Shown one piece after another: positions 43,183 to 52,691 of a stretch of DNA of 64,000 nucleotides (within the stretch, counting starts at the first letter, position 1; every line of letters starts with the position of its first letter). A program made the translations under genes and the position numbers. The notes beneath the pieces were generated by a model. That model saw only the letters and a list, made by a program, of their open reading frames with translations, did not search any database and was not told the origin of the DNA. The stretch comes from Bacteroidota bacterium (GTDB lineage Bacteria > Bacteroidota > Bacteroidia > Chitinophagales > Chitinophagaceae), in assembly GCA_947448725.1 (NCBI GenBank), contig CANFOM010000009.1, positions 1 to 64,000 of the forward strand, written 5' to 3'.

Positions 43183-44466
43183 ATGATAAAAAAATTATAT
43201 AGGCTGCCTTTTAAATTTCCCTTAATGATACTAAGTATCTTGATGGGATCCTTGTTAATCATGGCATTTGAATCCAATAAAGGTGCTCCAAAATTTAACT
43301 CAGATCCAGCACATACCATCCTTATTCCAGGGGGGTCATTTTATATGGGGGCTAGCGATGAGCAAATTGATATGGCGATGGTGAATCGAAAAAAATTAGT
43401 TTCGGTGCAAAGCTTTTGGATGGATAAAACAGAAATCACCAATGAGCAATACAGAAAGTTTGTAAATTATGTAAGTGACTCATTAAAATATTTAGCAGTG
43501 TATCTTGGTGGAATAAATCAAACAGAAGATACCATTAAAGTGGATTGGGCAAGAGCACAAAGAATCAATTTAAGTAGCAAAGCAGTTATTGAGAAATTAA
43601 ACGAATTGTTGTTGAGCCCTGACAATCGTTACAAAGGAAAAATCGGAATAGATCCAACCAAGCTAATTTATAAATATTCTTATATAGATCTTAAAGCGGC
43701 GGCTTTAGCTTCTAGATCATTAGAACTTCCACTAAGTGATTTTTTAGTTACCAAAGAAGAACCTGTTTATCCAGATACCTTAGTGTGGATGCGTGATTTT
43801 TCTTATTCTTATAATGAGCCACTAACGCGTATGTATTTTTCTCATCCATCTTATAATGAATACCCAGTGGTAGGGGTTACTTGGAAGCAGGCGACTGCTT
43901 TTTGTAATTGGAGAACCAATAATAGCGATTACTATAATGGAAAACCTGGACGTGCAGATGCAAAAATAGATGGCATTTTCCGTTTGCCAACGGAGGCAGA
44001 ATGGGAATATGCTGCTAGGGGTAATTCTAAATCAAATGCTATGTATCCATGGGGATCCCCTTATACAAGAACCAAGGAAGGACGTTTATTGGCCAACTTT
44101 AAACCAGGTAGGGGCGATTACTTTGGCGGAAATTCTAAAGCTGATAATATATATACCACTAAAGTTAAAACCTACGCAGAAAACGGCTATAAACTTTTTG
44201 ATATGGCGGGTAATGTGGCAGAGTGGACCAGTTCCATTTTTTATGAAGGAGGTTATAATTTTGTGGGAGATTTTAGTCCCGATATGCAATACAATGCAAA
44301 AGACGAGGATCCAATTTTAATGAAACGTAAAGTAATTAGAGGAGGTTCTTGGAAAGACATCGCTTACAATTGTCAAGTAAGCACTAGAAATTACGAATAC
44401 CAAGATACTGCAAAGTCCTATATTGGATTTAGATGTGTATTATCTATGGCGCCAAGAATAAATTAA
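43183..44466 (+). CDS. gldK: Type IX secretion protein GldK
   Basis: 427 residues. An N-terminal hydrophobic signal segment (about 12-29) is followed by a formylglycine-generating-enzyme-type fold from ILIPGGSFYMGASDEQ (about 44) to RGGSWKDIAYNCQ and GFRCVLSM at the end, with FRLPTEAEWEYAARGN in the middle. GldK/PorK forms a ring with GldN/PorN on the periplasmic face of the outer membrane. Known GldK and PorK are lipoproteins, yet no cysteine occurs in this N-terminus and an in-frame stop at 43171 excludes an upstream start. First gene of gldKLMN. Confidence 0.93.
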   Translation: MIKKLYRLPFKFPLMILSILMGSLLIMAFESNKGAPKFNSDPAHTILIPGGSFYMGASDEQIDMAMVNRKKLVSVQSFWMDKTEITNEQYRKFVNYVSDSLKYLAVYLGGINQTEDTIKVDWARAQRINLSSKAVIEKLNELLLSPDNRYKGKIGIDPTKLIYKYSYIDLKAAALASRSLELPLSDFLVTKEEPVYPDTLVWMRDFSYSYNEPLTRMYFSHPSYNEYPVVGVTWKQATAFCNWRTNNSDYYNGKPGRADAKIDGIFRLPTEAEWEYAARGNSKSNAMYPWGSPYTRTKEGRLLANFKPGRGDYFGGNSKADNIYTTKVKTYAENGYKLFDMAGNVAEWTSSIFYEGGYNFVGDFSPDMQYNAKDEDPILMKRKVIRGGSWKDIAYNCQVSTRNYEYQDTAKSYIGFRCVLSMAPRIN

Positions 44467-44515
44467 ACAAAGCTTACTCAATAAATTTTATTTTAAAAAC
44501 TTATAAATTTTCCAA

Positions 44516-45199
44516 ATGTCAAATTCTATTTCTCCAAGAACCAATAAAATTATCAATGTAGTTTTTTCATTGGGAGCAGCGGTTGTTATTATTGCAACCT
44601 TGGCTAAAATATTACATCTTGGATGGGCAGATTATGCATTAATACTTGGCTTTATAACGGAAGCTGTTATTTTTACTATTTATGCTTTTTTGCCGCCGCC
44701 AGAAGTTGGAGATGCTACTCATGCGCCTCAAGCTGGTGCAGTGGATTCGGTGATGTCTCATTTGGAAGCCGCTAAATTGGATGGCGCCGCTTTTGAAAAA
44801 TTAAGCAATAGTTTTCAACGCTTGAATGATACCGCTATGTATTTAGGTGATTTAGCAGAGATGTCTAAATCAAGTAAAGATTTTACACATAATACGAAAG
44901 ATGCAGCGATTGCATTAGGTTCCATTAAAGATGCAGCAGCTGGCGTTTCTACTAACTTAGGAAGTTTTGCTTTGGCTACGAATGGAGTTAAGGATTTAAA
45001 TGATCAATTTCAAATGATGAGCAAAAGTATGGAAGCTATGAATACGTATTATAGTAAATTAGCGGAAGCTTCTAATGCTATGTCTAGTTCGGCGCAAGAT
45101 GCCATCAGAGCCAAAGAGCAAATTGCTTTACTTGCAGACAACTTAACCAAATTGAATCAAGTGTATGGCAATATGATTATTGCAATGCAAGGACGTTAA
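44516..45199 (+). CDS. gldL: Type IX secretion motor protein GldL
   Basis: 227 residues. Two membrane helices at about 12-33 and 40-58, with Glu49 in the second (GFITEAVIF), at the position of the essential glutamate reported for GldL of Flavobacterium. Lys31 and His34 lie in the first helix. The cytoplasmic remainder is helical. GldL forms the stator pentamer that uses the proton gradient to turn GldM. The gldM gene follows after 43 bases. Confidence 0.94.
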   Translation: MSNSISPRTNKIINVVFSLGAAVVIIATLAKILHLGWADYALILGFITEAVIFTIYAFLPPPEVGDATHAPQAGAVDSVMSHLEAAKLDGAAFEKLSNSFQRLNDTAMYLGDLAEMSKSSKDFTHNTKDAAIALGSIKDAAAGVSTNLGSFALATNGVKDLNDQFQMMSKSMEAMNTYYSKLAEASNAMSSSAQDAIRAKEQIALLADNLTKLNQVYGNMIIAMQGR

Positions 45200-45242
45200 T
45201 TGTATTTTTAAAAACATTTCATTTTATTAAAAACTAGTATAC

Positions 45243-46790
45243 ATGTCATTACCTAAGGAGCCGAGGCAGAAGATGATCAACATCATGTACATTGTGTTGA
45301 CTGCTTTGTTGGCATTAAATGTATCTAGCGAAATTTTAAATGCATTTAAAACCATTGATCAAAGTTTGGCGAATGCTAATAGCATCATCGAGCGCAAAAA
45401 CAATGACATTTACAAGTCATTAAAAAATAAGTTAGCCGATCCCAAAACAGCAGAAAAAGCAGCTATTTGGGCGCCTAAGGCGGAGAAAGCGCATGCATAT
45501 GCAGATGCCTTATTTAATTATATAGCTGAGTTAAAGAAAGAATTAAAACTTGCATCTGGTTTAAAAATTAAAGACGGAAAAGAGGAATACAAGGAAGATG
45601 ATTTAGAAGCCACGACCAGATTATTTTTAAACTATAAAAGTGGGGAGACAAGAAGCCAAGATTTATATAAAAAATTAGTTCAATTTAAAGCCGATTTAGC
45701 GGGAATTGATCCAGCCATTGAAAAGGAAGTGATTCCTAATTTGCCTTTAGATTTAAGAATTCCAGAAACAAAAAGTATCGCAGGCAAAACGGATTGGGGT
45801 TATGCGTATTTTAACATGACGCCAAGTGTGGCTGCTATCACTATTCTAACAAAATTTCAAAACGATATTAGAAATAGCGAAGCGCAAGTGGTAGAGTATT
45901 GTCATAAGGAAATTGGAGAAGTAGAATTAATATACGATCAGTTCAATGCTTTTGCTGCTTCTAATTCTCAATATTTAATGTCTGGAGAAGAATTGGTAAT
46001 TACGGCAGGAGTTGGTGCTTTTAGTAGCGCTGCTAAGCCTACCATTAGCATTGATGGCAATAACGTTCCTATTACTGCAGATGGTTCTGCTGTATATAAA
46101 ACTGTTGCAGGCAATCCAGGAGCCGCTGTAAAAAGAGTACGTATTTCTTTTTTGAAACCGAATGGAGAAACTGCCATCATCGAAAAGGATGTTAAATATA
46201 CGGTAGGTACGCCTGTTGGATTAGTGGTGTCTACCGATAAAACAAGAGTTTTTTATAAGGGGCTAGATAATCCATTAACCATTACTGGCGGTGGAGGTGC
46301 CGAAAATATTAATGTGGCAGTGGAAGGAAGTGGATCAACCATTAGCAAAGCAAGTGCTGGACAATACATTGTTAAATGTACTCAACTAGGCAATGTACTA
46401 GTGAATGTGAATAGTGGAAAGTATGCTCAGAAAATTAATATCCCAGTAAAAAGAGTGCCAGATCCAATTGCGATTGTGGGAGGTAGTGCTGGCGGAAATA
46501 TGGCAGCGAATAAATTTAGAGTTCAACAAGGGGTGATTGCCGATTTAAGAGATTTTGTTTTTGAAGGCATTAAATTTAATGTAGTTTCTTTTATAGTAGT
46601 GGCAACTGGCAAAGGATTTGAAGAAGCCGAAGTGGCCGAAGTAAATGGCGCTGCTTTTGCTGGCGGTGCTCAAGCTTTAATAAGAAGGTGTCAACCAGGC
46701 ACTTCGGTAACCATTGGTGAAATTAAAGTAACTGAACCAGGCGGTGGCACAAGAAAATTAGATCAAACAATTACTTTTATTTTACAATAA
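45243..46790 (+). CDS. gldM: Type IX secretion motor shaft protein GldM
   Basis: 515 residues. The N-terminus PRQKMINIMYIVLTALLALN holds the single membrane helix; Arg8 corresponds to the conserved arginine thought to pair with the GldL glutamate. The periplasmic part has a helical bundle domain (about 35-225) and beta domains (about 240-515), as in known GldM/PorM. It transmits motor rotation to the outer-membrane GldK/GldN ring. Confidence 0.95.
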   Translation: MSLPKEPRQKMINIMYIVLTALLALNVSSEILNAFKTIDQSLANANSIIERKNNDIYKSLKNKLADPKTAEKAAIWAPKAEKAHAYADALFNYIAELKKELKLASGLKIKDGKEEYKEDDLEATTRLFLNYKSGETRSQDLYKKLVQFKADLAGIDPAIEKEVIPNLPLDLRIPETKSIAGKTDWGYAYFNMTPSVAAITILTKFQNDIRNSEAQVVEYCHKEIGEVELIYDQFNAFAASNSQYLMSGEELVITAGVGAFSSAAKPTISIDGNNVPITADGSAVYKTVAGNPGAAVKRVRISFLKPNGETAIIEKDVKYTVGTPVGLVVSTDKTRVFYKGLDNPLTITGGGGAENINVAVEGSGSTISKASAGQYIVKCTQLGNVLVNVNSGKYAQKINIPVKRVPDPIAIVGGSAGGNMAANKFRVQQGVIADLRDFVFEGIKFNVVSFIVVATGKGFEEAEVAEVNGAAFAGGAQALIRRCQPGTSVTIGEIKVTEPGGGTRKLDQTITFILQ

Positions 46791-46834
46791 ACAAATTAAT
46801 TTTTTGTAAAAAGAGTAATTTAAAAATATAGAAA

Positions 46835-47893
46835 ATGAAAAAAAATATAACCTCTTTTTGTTTTGTTTTGGGAGGGCTTTTAATGGTGCTAGCGGGTAAT
46901 GCTCAATTTAATTACAAGAAAAAAGCGGCACCTGGAACAGGTCCTGCAAAAGATACAGTGGTTCCAGTAGCTCCAGTAGCTGCGCCTGTTGTAAGCAAAA
47001 CTACAGCGGTGGCCGATCCCAATGTAAAACCCAATAAATCAATTGACACTACCTTAGTTGGAGGTTTTAATTCTAATGCAAAAAAAAGTTTAAGAAATAA
47101 TTACGGGTTCTCTTCTAGTAATAATGGTAAAAAATCTATTCAGCAAAGAACACCTGCCAACTATCAAAACTTAAGAGAAGAAGATGCGTTGTTTAGCGAA
47201 TTTGTTTGGGAAGAAGTAGATGGCAGAGAAAAAATAAACAGACCCTTTATTTATCAGGCATACGATGACAATGGTGATCAACGCTTTTTTGCCATTTTAT
47301 TAAAGGCCATTGAAAATGATGGCGTGGTTCCTTTTTCGGCAGAAGGGGGAGACGATCGTTTTACAAAACCACTCAATATAGACGATGTCAATGCGATGTT
47401 GAAAGGAAGTTTGGATACACAATTAGTGCAAAATATTAGCAATCCAAATGTATTTGATACTAGTATTATTTACAATACCAAGTTGGCGCCTAATCCAGAT
47501 TCTATTTACACTTTCCGTTTAAAAGAACAATTTATTTTTGATAGCAAAACTAGTAGAATGTATTGCAGGATTATTGGAATTGCGCCAGTAGCCACCATTG
47601 TTATCAACAATAAACCAGTCAAAAGAACTTTATTCTGGATTTATTATCCTGAACTTAGAAATAGTTTGGCCAAACATGAAGTATATAACCCAAGAAATAT
47701 TTCTAGTAGAATTACCTGGGAGGAATTGTTTGAAAGCAGATATTTTAATGGCTACGTAGTAAAGTCTACCCTAGATAATTACAATGATAAAATGCTTAAT
47801 TCCTTGTATTCCGATCCAAAAAGAAGATTGCTAGAAGGAGATAAGATTAAGCAAAAGATTTTTGATTACGAGCAGGACAGATGGGTGTATTAA
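46835..47893 (+). CDS. gldN: Type IX secretion protein GldN
   Basis: 352 residues with a signal peptide (1-~23, GNAQ), an Ala/Pro/Val-rich linker (about 30-60), and the GldN/PorN domain from YQNLREEDALFSEFVWEEVD (about 109) to LLEGDKIKQKIFDYEQDRW at the end. Periplasmic partner of GldK. Last gene of the operon; it converges with uvrC with 10 bases between. Confidence 0.94.
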   Translation: MKKNITSFCFVLGGLLMVLAGNAQFNYKKKAAPGTGPAKDTVVPVAPVAAPVVSKTTAVADPNVKPNKSIDTTLVGGFNSNAKKSLRNNYGFSSSNNGKKSIQQRTPANYQNLREEDALFSEFVWEEVDGREKINRPFIYQAYDDNGDQRFFAILLKAIENDGVVPFSAEGGDDRFTKPLNIDDVNAMLKGSLDTQLVQNISNPNVFDTSIIYNTKLAPNPDSIYTFRLKEQFIFDSKTSRMYCRIIGIAPVATIVINNKPVKRTLFWIYYPELRNSLAKHEVYNPRNISSRITWEELFESRYFNGYVVKSTLDNYNDKMLNSLYSDPKRRLLEGDKIKQKIFDYEQDRWVY

Positions 47894-47903
47894 CCATTCT
47901 GTT

Positions 47904-49709
47904 TTAAGAAGGCTCTTTTAAAAAGGCCTCTTTTAATATATTCGCTTTCTTAGCGCCTATAATTTCTGTCAACAACTCCAATTTGGCTTCCTTTATTTTT
48001 TGCACCGACTTAAAATACACCAATAGTAATTCTTTGGTTTTAGGTCCTATGCCAGTAATTTGATCCAAGCTATTTTCAAGCGCTCCTTTAGATCTTTGGC
48101 TTCGGTGAAATTGAATACCAAAGCGATGCACTTCATCTCTAATAACGCGCACTAGCCTGTGCGCTGGGCTATTAAAATGTAAGCGAATTGATTCCGAGTC
48201 GCCAGGAAAAAACAACTCTTCTAAATTTTTGGCTAATCCAATGGTGGTTACTTGATGTTGAATACCCAATTCGGAAAGGGCTTCAAGGGCGGCATTGAGT
48301 TGTCCTTTGCCACCATCAATAATAATGAGTTGAGGCAAAGCTTGTTTTTTTTCTAGCACCGAATGGTAGCGTCTATAAACGGTTTCTTTCATGCTGGCAA
48401 AGTCATTAATGCCTACTACCGTTTTAATATTAAATTTTCGGTAGTCTGATTTGCTAGGGGTGCCATTTTTAAAACAAACCATGGCAGAAACGGGGTAGGC
48501 GCCTTGAATATTTGAATTGTCAAAACATTCAATATGCGCTGGAGTCTCTTTTAAATGCAGTAAGTTTTTTAATTCCTCTAATACTTCGTTTTCTTCTGTG
48601 TTTTCAACGGCCAATAATTGTTGTTTTTGTAACCACTCTTTAATGGCGTAATCGGCATTCTTTTGAGAGAGTAATAATAATTGTTCTTTATCACCTTGTT
48701 TGGGTAGGGTATATTTTACCCCAGGTAACATATCTTCCAATTCAAAAGGAACAATAATTTCTTTGGCATTGGATTGTAGATTATTTCTGAAATAGTGAAT
48801 GGCAAATGCTAATATCGTTTCTTTAGTTTCTTCTAAGGGAACACTAAGTGGTAAGATATGCGTTTGAATGATTCTGCCTTCCTGTACCATCAAATAACTC
48901 ACGTAGGCTTGGTCTTGTTCATGGGCAATGCTAAAAACATCAATAGGGTATTGTTGTTTAATATAAACTACCGATTTGGTTTGGTAATTTTCAAGTTCTT
49001 CAATTTTCCTTCTGGTAAGATCGGCTTTTTCAAAAGCCAATTCGGTCGCTTCCTGCGTCATTTTTAATTTAAGCGTTTGGAGGACGGGTTTGATATTTCC
49101 TTTCAATATAAAATTCACTTGCTCAATAGAAGCATCATAGTCGGCTTCGGATTGAAAAGACTGACATGGGCCTAAACAATTACCTAAATGATATTCCAAG
49201 CAAACTTTAAACTTGCCAAGTTCAATATTTTTTTTAGTGAGCGGAAGGGTGCAGGTTCTGAGTGGAATAGTTTGCTTGATATGAGTTATTAATTCCCTTA
49301 CTGCCATAGCATTTGTAAATGGTCCAATATAAGTGGAGCCGTCTTTAATTTTTCGTCGAGTTAAAAAAACTCTTGGGAAAGCTTCTTTTTTAATAACTAT
49401 ATAAGGGTAACTTTTATCATCCTTTAAATTGATATTGTATTTTGGCTGATAATTTTTGATCAATTCATTTTCTAAAATAAAAGCATCATGTTCCGAGTCC
49501 ACCAGGGTAAATTGGATGTCTTTGATTTTATGAACCAATTCCACCGTTTTCTGTGTATGCTGATTGGATAGAAAGTAAGAACTCACCCTTTTTCTAATGT
49601 TTTTAGCTTTGCCTACATACAATAAATGGCCCTTTTCATCAAAATATTGATAAATACCAGGGTTGGCTGGTAAACTGGATTGTATTTGTTTAAATTGCTC
49701 TTTTTCCAT
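47904..49709 (-). CDS. uvrC: Excinuclease ABC subunit C
   Basis: 601 residues. The N-terminal GIY-YIG nuclease domain (about 17-95, GIYQYFDEKGHLLYVGKAKN) makes the 3' incision. A UVR motif region (about 200-240) binds UvrB. The central RNase H-like nuclease domain (for example HIECFDNSNIQGAYPVSAMV and IIDGGKGQL) makes the 5' incision. C-terminal helix-hairpin-helix motifs include ITGIGPKTKELLLVYF. Normal length. It shares a palindromic divergent promoter with the DUF2721 gene. Confidence 0.96.
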   Translation of the reverse strand: MEKEQFKQIQSSLPANPGIYQYFDEKGHLLYVGKAKNIRKRVSSYFLSNQHTQKTVELVHKIKDIQFTLVDSEHDAFILENELIKNYQPKYNINLKDDKSYPYIVIKKEAFPRVFLTRRKIKDGSTYIGPFTNAMAVRELITHIKQTIPLRTCTLPLTKKNIELGKFKVCLEYHLGNCLGPCQSFQSEADYDASIEQVNFILKGNIKPVLQTLKLKMTQEATELAFEKADLTRRKIEELENYQTKSVVYIKQQYPIDVFSIAHEQDQAYVSYLMVQEGRIIQTHILPLSVPLEETKETILAFAIHYFRNNLQSNAKEIIVPFELEDMLPGVKYTLPKQGDKEQLLLLSQKNADYAIKEWLQKQQLLAVENTEENEVLEELKNLLHLKETPAHIECFDNSNIQGAYPVSAMVCFKNGTPSKSDYRKFNIKTVVGINDFASMKETVYRRYHSVLEKKQALPQLIIIDGGKGQLNAALEALSELGIQHQVTTIGLAKNLEELFFPGDSESIRLHFNSPAHRLVRVIRDEVHRFGIQFHRSQRSKGALENSLDQITGIGPKTKELLLVYFKSVQKIKEAKLELLTEIIGAKKANILKEAFLKEPS

Positions 49710-49726
49710 TTTAGGTCGGTGGTTAA

Positions 49727-49747
49727 CAAAAATACTTTATATTTTTG
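49727..49747. promoter_or_regulatory. Palindromic divergent promoter (uvrC / DUF2721)
   Basis: CAAAAATA-CTTTA-TATTTTTG: two exact TAnnTTTG boxes face away from each other with five bases between. The minus-strand box (49734 to 49727) serves uvrC, whose ATG is 17 bases on. The plus-strand box (49740-49747) lies 4 bases before the ATG at 49752. Polymerase can probably occupy only one at a time. Confidence 0.6.
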
Positions 49748-49751
49748 TGTC

Positions 49752-50195
49752 ATGGAATTATCTGTCAATATACCTGCCCTACTTTTCCCGGCCATCAGCT
49801 TGATCATGTTGGCCTATACCAATCGGTTTTTAGCGCTTTCCAATAGGGTTAGAGTGTTGCACGATAAATACCATCAACAAGAACAACGCCATATCATTTT
49901 TGGACAAATCAAAAATCTGAAATACCGCATCAAACTCATTCAAAATATGCAAACCTACGGGGTGGCTACTTTATTGCTATCTATTGTTTGTATGTTCTTT
50001 ATTTTTATTCAATACCAGGCCATTGCTAAAATAGTTTTTGGAATTAGCTTGGTTACTTTTTCTATTTCTATTTTTCTATCACTGATAGAAATTAGATTAA
50101 GCACTCGTGCCATTGAGCTAGAGCTAAGTGATATGGAAGGCTTAGAAGACCCTACTGTGATGGAGTACCTAAGAAAGAAATTCGATCGAGAATAA
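49752..50195 (+). CDS. DUF2721-type membrane protein
   Basis: 147 residues from the ATG at 49752, chosen because the longer frame would overlap the uvrC start and because a -7 box lies 4 bases before this ATG. Three hydrophobic segments (about 8-26, 69-89, 93-115), with a basic segment between the first two (FLALSNRVRVLHDKY). This matches the DUF2721 family of small inner-membrane proteins of unknown role. Confidence 0.8.
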   Translation: MELSVNIPALLFPAISLIMLAYTNRFLALSNRVRVLHDKYHQQEQRHIIFGQIKNLKYRIKLIQNMQTYGVATLLLSIVCMFFIFIQYQAIAKIVFGISLVTFSISIFLSLIEIRLSTRAIELELSDMEGLEDPTVMEYLRKKFDRE

Positions 50196-50230
50196 ATTTG
50201 TCGCGATTCGAATTATCTAATCCCTTTTTA

Positions 50231-51997
50231 TTACACCGCTCTTCTTTCTCCAATTTGTTGACGCCACATAGCGTAATACAATCCTTTTTCCAATAATAAT
50301 GAATCGTGTGTGCCTTGTTCGATTACTTGCCCTTTTTCTAACACATAAATTCTTGTAGCGTGAATGATGGTACTTAAACGGTGCGCAATCATGATCGTTA
50401 TTTGCTCTCTTTCTGCCGACAATTGACGGATGGTATCGGTAATGGATTCTTCGGTAATACTATCTAATGAAGAAGTGGCTTCGTCAAATATGAGCAAGTG
50501 TGGGTGTCTTAATAAGGCGCGTGCAATGGACAATCTTTGTTTTTCTCCGCCACTTAATTTTAATCCACCTTCTCCAATTAAGGTATCTAAACCATTCCCC
50601 CCCTTGTCTAATATATTCGTGCAACTTGATTTCGTTAGCGCTAATAACATTTCCTCCTTAGTCGCATTGGGCGCCACAAAGGCTAAATTTTCTGTAATGG
50701 TACCCGCAAACAATTGAGTATCCTGGGTAACAAAGCTTATTTGATTTCTAAGTTCATTCATATTGATGTCATTGGTATTGACTCCATTGACCAATATTTT
50801 TCCCTCCTGTGCTTGATATAAACCAACTAATAGTTTAACCAAAGTGCTTTTGCCTGCCCCTGAAGGCCCAACAAAGGCAATGGTTTCGCCTCTTTTAGCT
50901 TCAAAACTAATATCTGCAATGGCTTTAAAATTGGCCGTTTGATGTTGAAAGCCCACATTAGAAAAAGATAAATTTTCAATGGTACCCACTGCAATTGGAT
51001 TAGCAGGAATTTGCTCGGTAGGCTTTTTCATGAGTGCATCAAAGTTATTCAGAGAAGCTTCCGTCTCTCTGTAACTCATTATAATACTTCCAATTTCTTG
51101 AAGCGGCCCAAAAATAAAAAAGCTATAAAATTGTAGAGAAATTAATTGGCCAACGGTTAATATCTCTTTAAAAATAAGCCACATTAAAGTAAAAGTGATA
51201 ACCTGCCTTAAAAAATTCACCATGGTTCCTTGTACAAAACTTAAGGAACGAATATTTTTTACTTTTTTTAATTCTAGGGCTAAAATTTTATAGGTATTAT
51301 TATTCAATCTATTAATTTCCTGAGTGGTCAAGCCTAAACTTTTTACCAATTCAATATTGCGCAAACTTTCGGTGGTCGTGCCTGCTAAAGTGGTTGTTTC
51401 TTTGACAATGTTTTTTTGAATGACTTTAATTTTTTTGCTTAACAAATTGGTAACATAGGCAATCATACTTGCTCCTCCAATGTAAATAGGTATGATAGAC
51501 CAATGTAATCTGGTAGCATACACCGAAACAAAAATTACACTTACTATGATTCCAAAAAGAACATTCACTACATAACTAATAAACTTTTCACAATCGGTCC
51601 TGGCTTTGGTTAAGATAGACAAGGTTTCTCCACTTCTTTGATCTTCGAAAGCTTGGTATGGCAATTGCATGGAATGTCTTAATCCATCAGTAAAAAGGGC
51701 GGCACCAAATTTTTGAATAATTACATTTACCGTATAATCTTGAAATGCTTTTGCAATACGGCTTACCATGGCGGTGCCCACTAACAATAACAACATATTG
51801 CTTACGCCCCATAAAAATTCGGATTGGCTTCTGTGTTGGCCTGCTTTATCCAATAAAGGACTTTTGGCAAAACCGTCAATTAGTCGGCCAAAAATCATGG
51901 GATCAAATAAAGAGAAAGTTTGATTGATGCCTGCGAGTATAAATGCCAGAAAAACCAGGTTTTTAAAGGGTTTGATGTATTGAATCAATATTTTCAT
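50231..51997 (-). CDS. ABC exporter, fused permease and ATPase
   Basis: 588 residues. The N-terminal six-helix type I exporter domain spans about 1-310. The nucleotide-binding domain has Walker A VGPSGAGKSTLV (about 373-384), Q-loop SFVTQDTQL, signature LSGGEKQRLS and Walker B LLIFDEATSSLD, then the switch histidine in IAHRLSTI. Works as a homodimer or heterodimer, exporting a lipid, peptide or drug; substrate unknown. Promoter: -33 TTTG at 52050-52053 and -7 TACCTTTG at 52020-52027. Confidence 0.93.
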   Translation of the reverse strand: MKILIQYIKPFKNLVFLAFILAGINQTFSLFDPMIFGRLIDGFAKSPLLDKAGQHRSQSEFLWGVSNMLLLLVGTAMVSRIAKAFQDYTVNVIIQKFGAALFTDGLRHSMQLPYQAFEDQRSGETLSILTKARTDCEKFISYVVNVLFGIIVSVIFVSVYATRLHWSIIPIYIGGASMIAYVTNLLSKKIKVIQKNIVKETTTLAGTTTESLRNIELVKSLGLTTQEINRLNNNTYKILALELKKVKNIRSLSFVQGTMVNFLRQVITFTLMWLIFKEILTVGQLISLQFYSFFIFGPLQEIGSIIMSYRETEASLNNFDALMKKPTEQIPANPIAVGTIENLSFSNVGFQHQTANFKAIADISFEAKRGETIAFVGPSGAGKSTLVKLLVGLYQAQEGKILVNGVNTNDINMNELRNQISFVTQDTQLFAGTITENLAFVAPNATKEEMLLALTKSSCTNILDKGGNGLDTLIGEGGLKLSGGEKQRLSIARALLRHPHLLIFDEATSSLDSITEESITDTIRQLSAEREQITIMIAHRLSTIIHATRIYVLEKGQVIEQGTHDSLLLEKGLYYAMWRQQIGERRAV

Positions 51998-52019
51998 AGT
52001 GCTATTGTTGTAGTGGGGT

Positions 52020-52053
52020 CAAAGGTAATAAAACTAGCTTATTTTAAATCAAA
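52020..52053 (-). promoter_or_regulatory. Promoter of the ABC exporter gene
   Basis: Both elements of the Bacteroidetes promoter are present on the minus strand: TTTG (52053 to 52050) and TACCTTTG (52027 to 52020), spaced 22 bases, within the 17-23 range described for Flavobacterium. The ATG follows 22 bases downstream. Confidence 0.6.
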
Positions 52054-52164
52054 TGCTAGGCTTATCCACTTGCTGTTGAAAACTGGCCAAGCCAATTGTG
52101 GAACTTATACTCGGAAAGCACTAATTTACTAGTACATTTTTGAGCACCTATTAATTATTTTTTT

Positions 52165-52638
52165 ATGCTTTGGAGAAAATTCAATGGCGAAAAAATTGTG
52201 CTTCCCATCAAAGAAGCAGTTAGACAAGCCATTATTGCAGAGTCGGAAAAAAAGACAAAACTAAAAGTTTGTATTGGCACCGATAGCCAAGTAAAAGCCC
52301 ATATTACTGAATTTGCCACAGTGATTGTTTTTTTAAGAGAACACAATGGCGGATTTATGTACATACACAATGATAAGACCACACAAAAATTTCATTTAAA
52401 GGAAAGAATGTTAACCGAAGTAGCAAAGAGTATTGAAATTGCTTATGAGCTTTGCGACTTATTTATTCAATACAATATAGAAATGGAAGTGCATGCCGAT
52501 ATCAATACGAATCCTCAATTCAAGAGTAACGATGCCTTAAAAGAGGCCATGGGCTATATATTGGGAATGGGTTTCGCTTTCAAAGCAAAACCTGAAGCCT
52601 TTGCAAGTAGCTGTTGTGCGGATAAGGCAGTTAATTAA
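52165..52638 (+). CDS. YkuK/DUF458-type RNase H-like protein
   Basis: 157 residues, cytosolic. The first core strand carries KVCIGTDSQVKA with the acidic residue expected for an RNase H-like fold, followed by EFATVIVFLREHNGGFMYIH, then MEVHADINTNPQFKSN and GYILGMGFAFKAKPEAFAS. This agrees with the DUF458/YkuK family, which is of unknown substrate. A near-consensus -7 box (CATTTTTG) lies about 28 bases upstream. It converges with engB. Confidence 0.82.
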   Translation: MLWRKFNGEKIVLPIKEAVRQAIIAESEKKTKLKVCIGTDSQVKAHITEFATVIVFLREHNGGFMYIHNDKTTQKFHLKERMLTEVAKSIEIAYELCDLFIQYNIEMEVHADINTNPQFKSNDALKEAMGYILGMGFAFKAKPEAFASSCCADKAVN

Positions 52639-52691
52639 TAATAGGAAAATTTTTATTAGAACCCTTCTCTGTCTCAGTATTGTTCTGTGTT

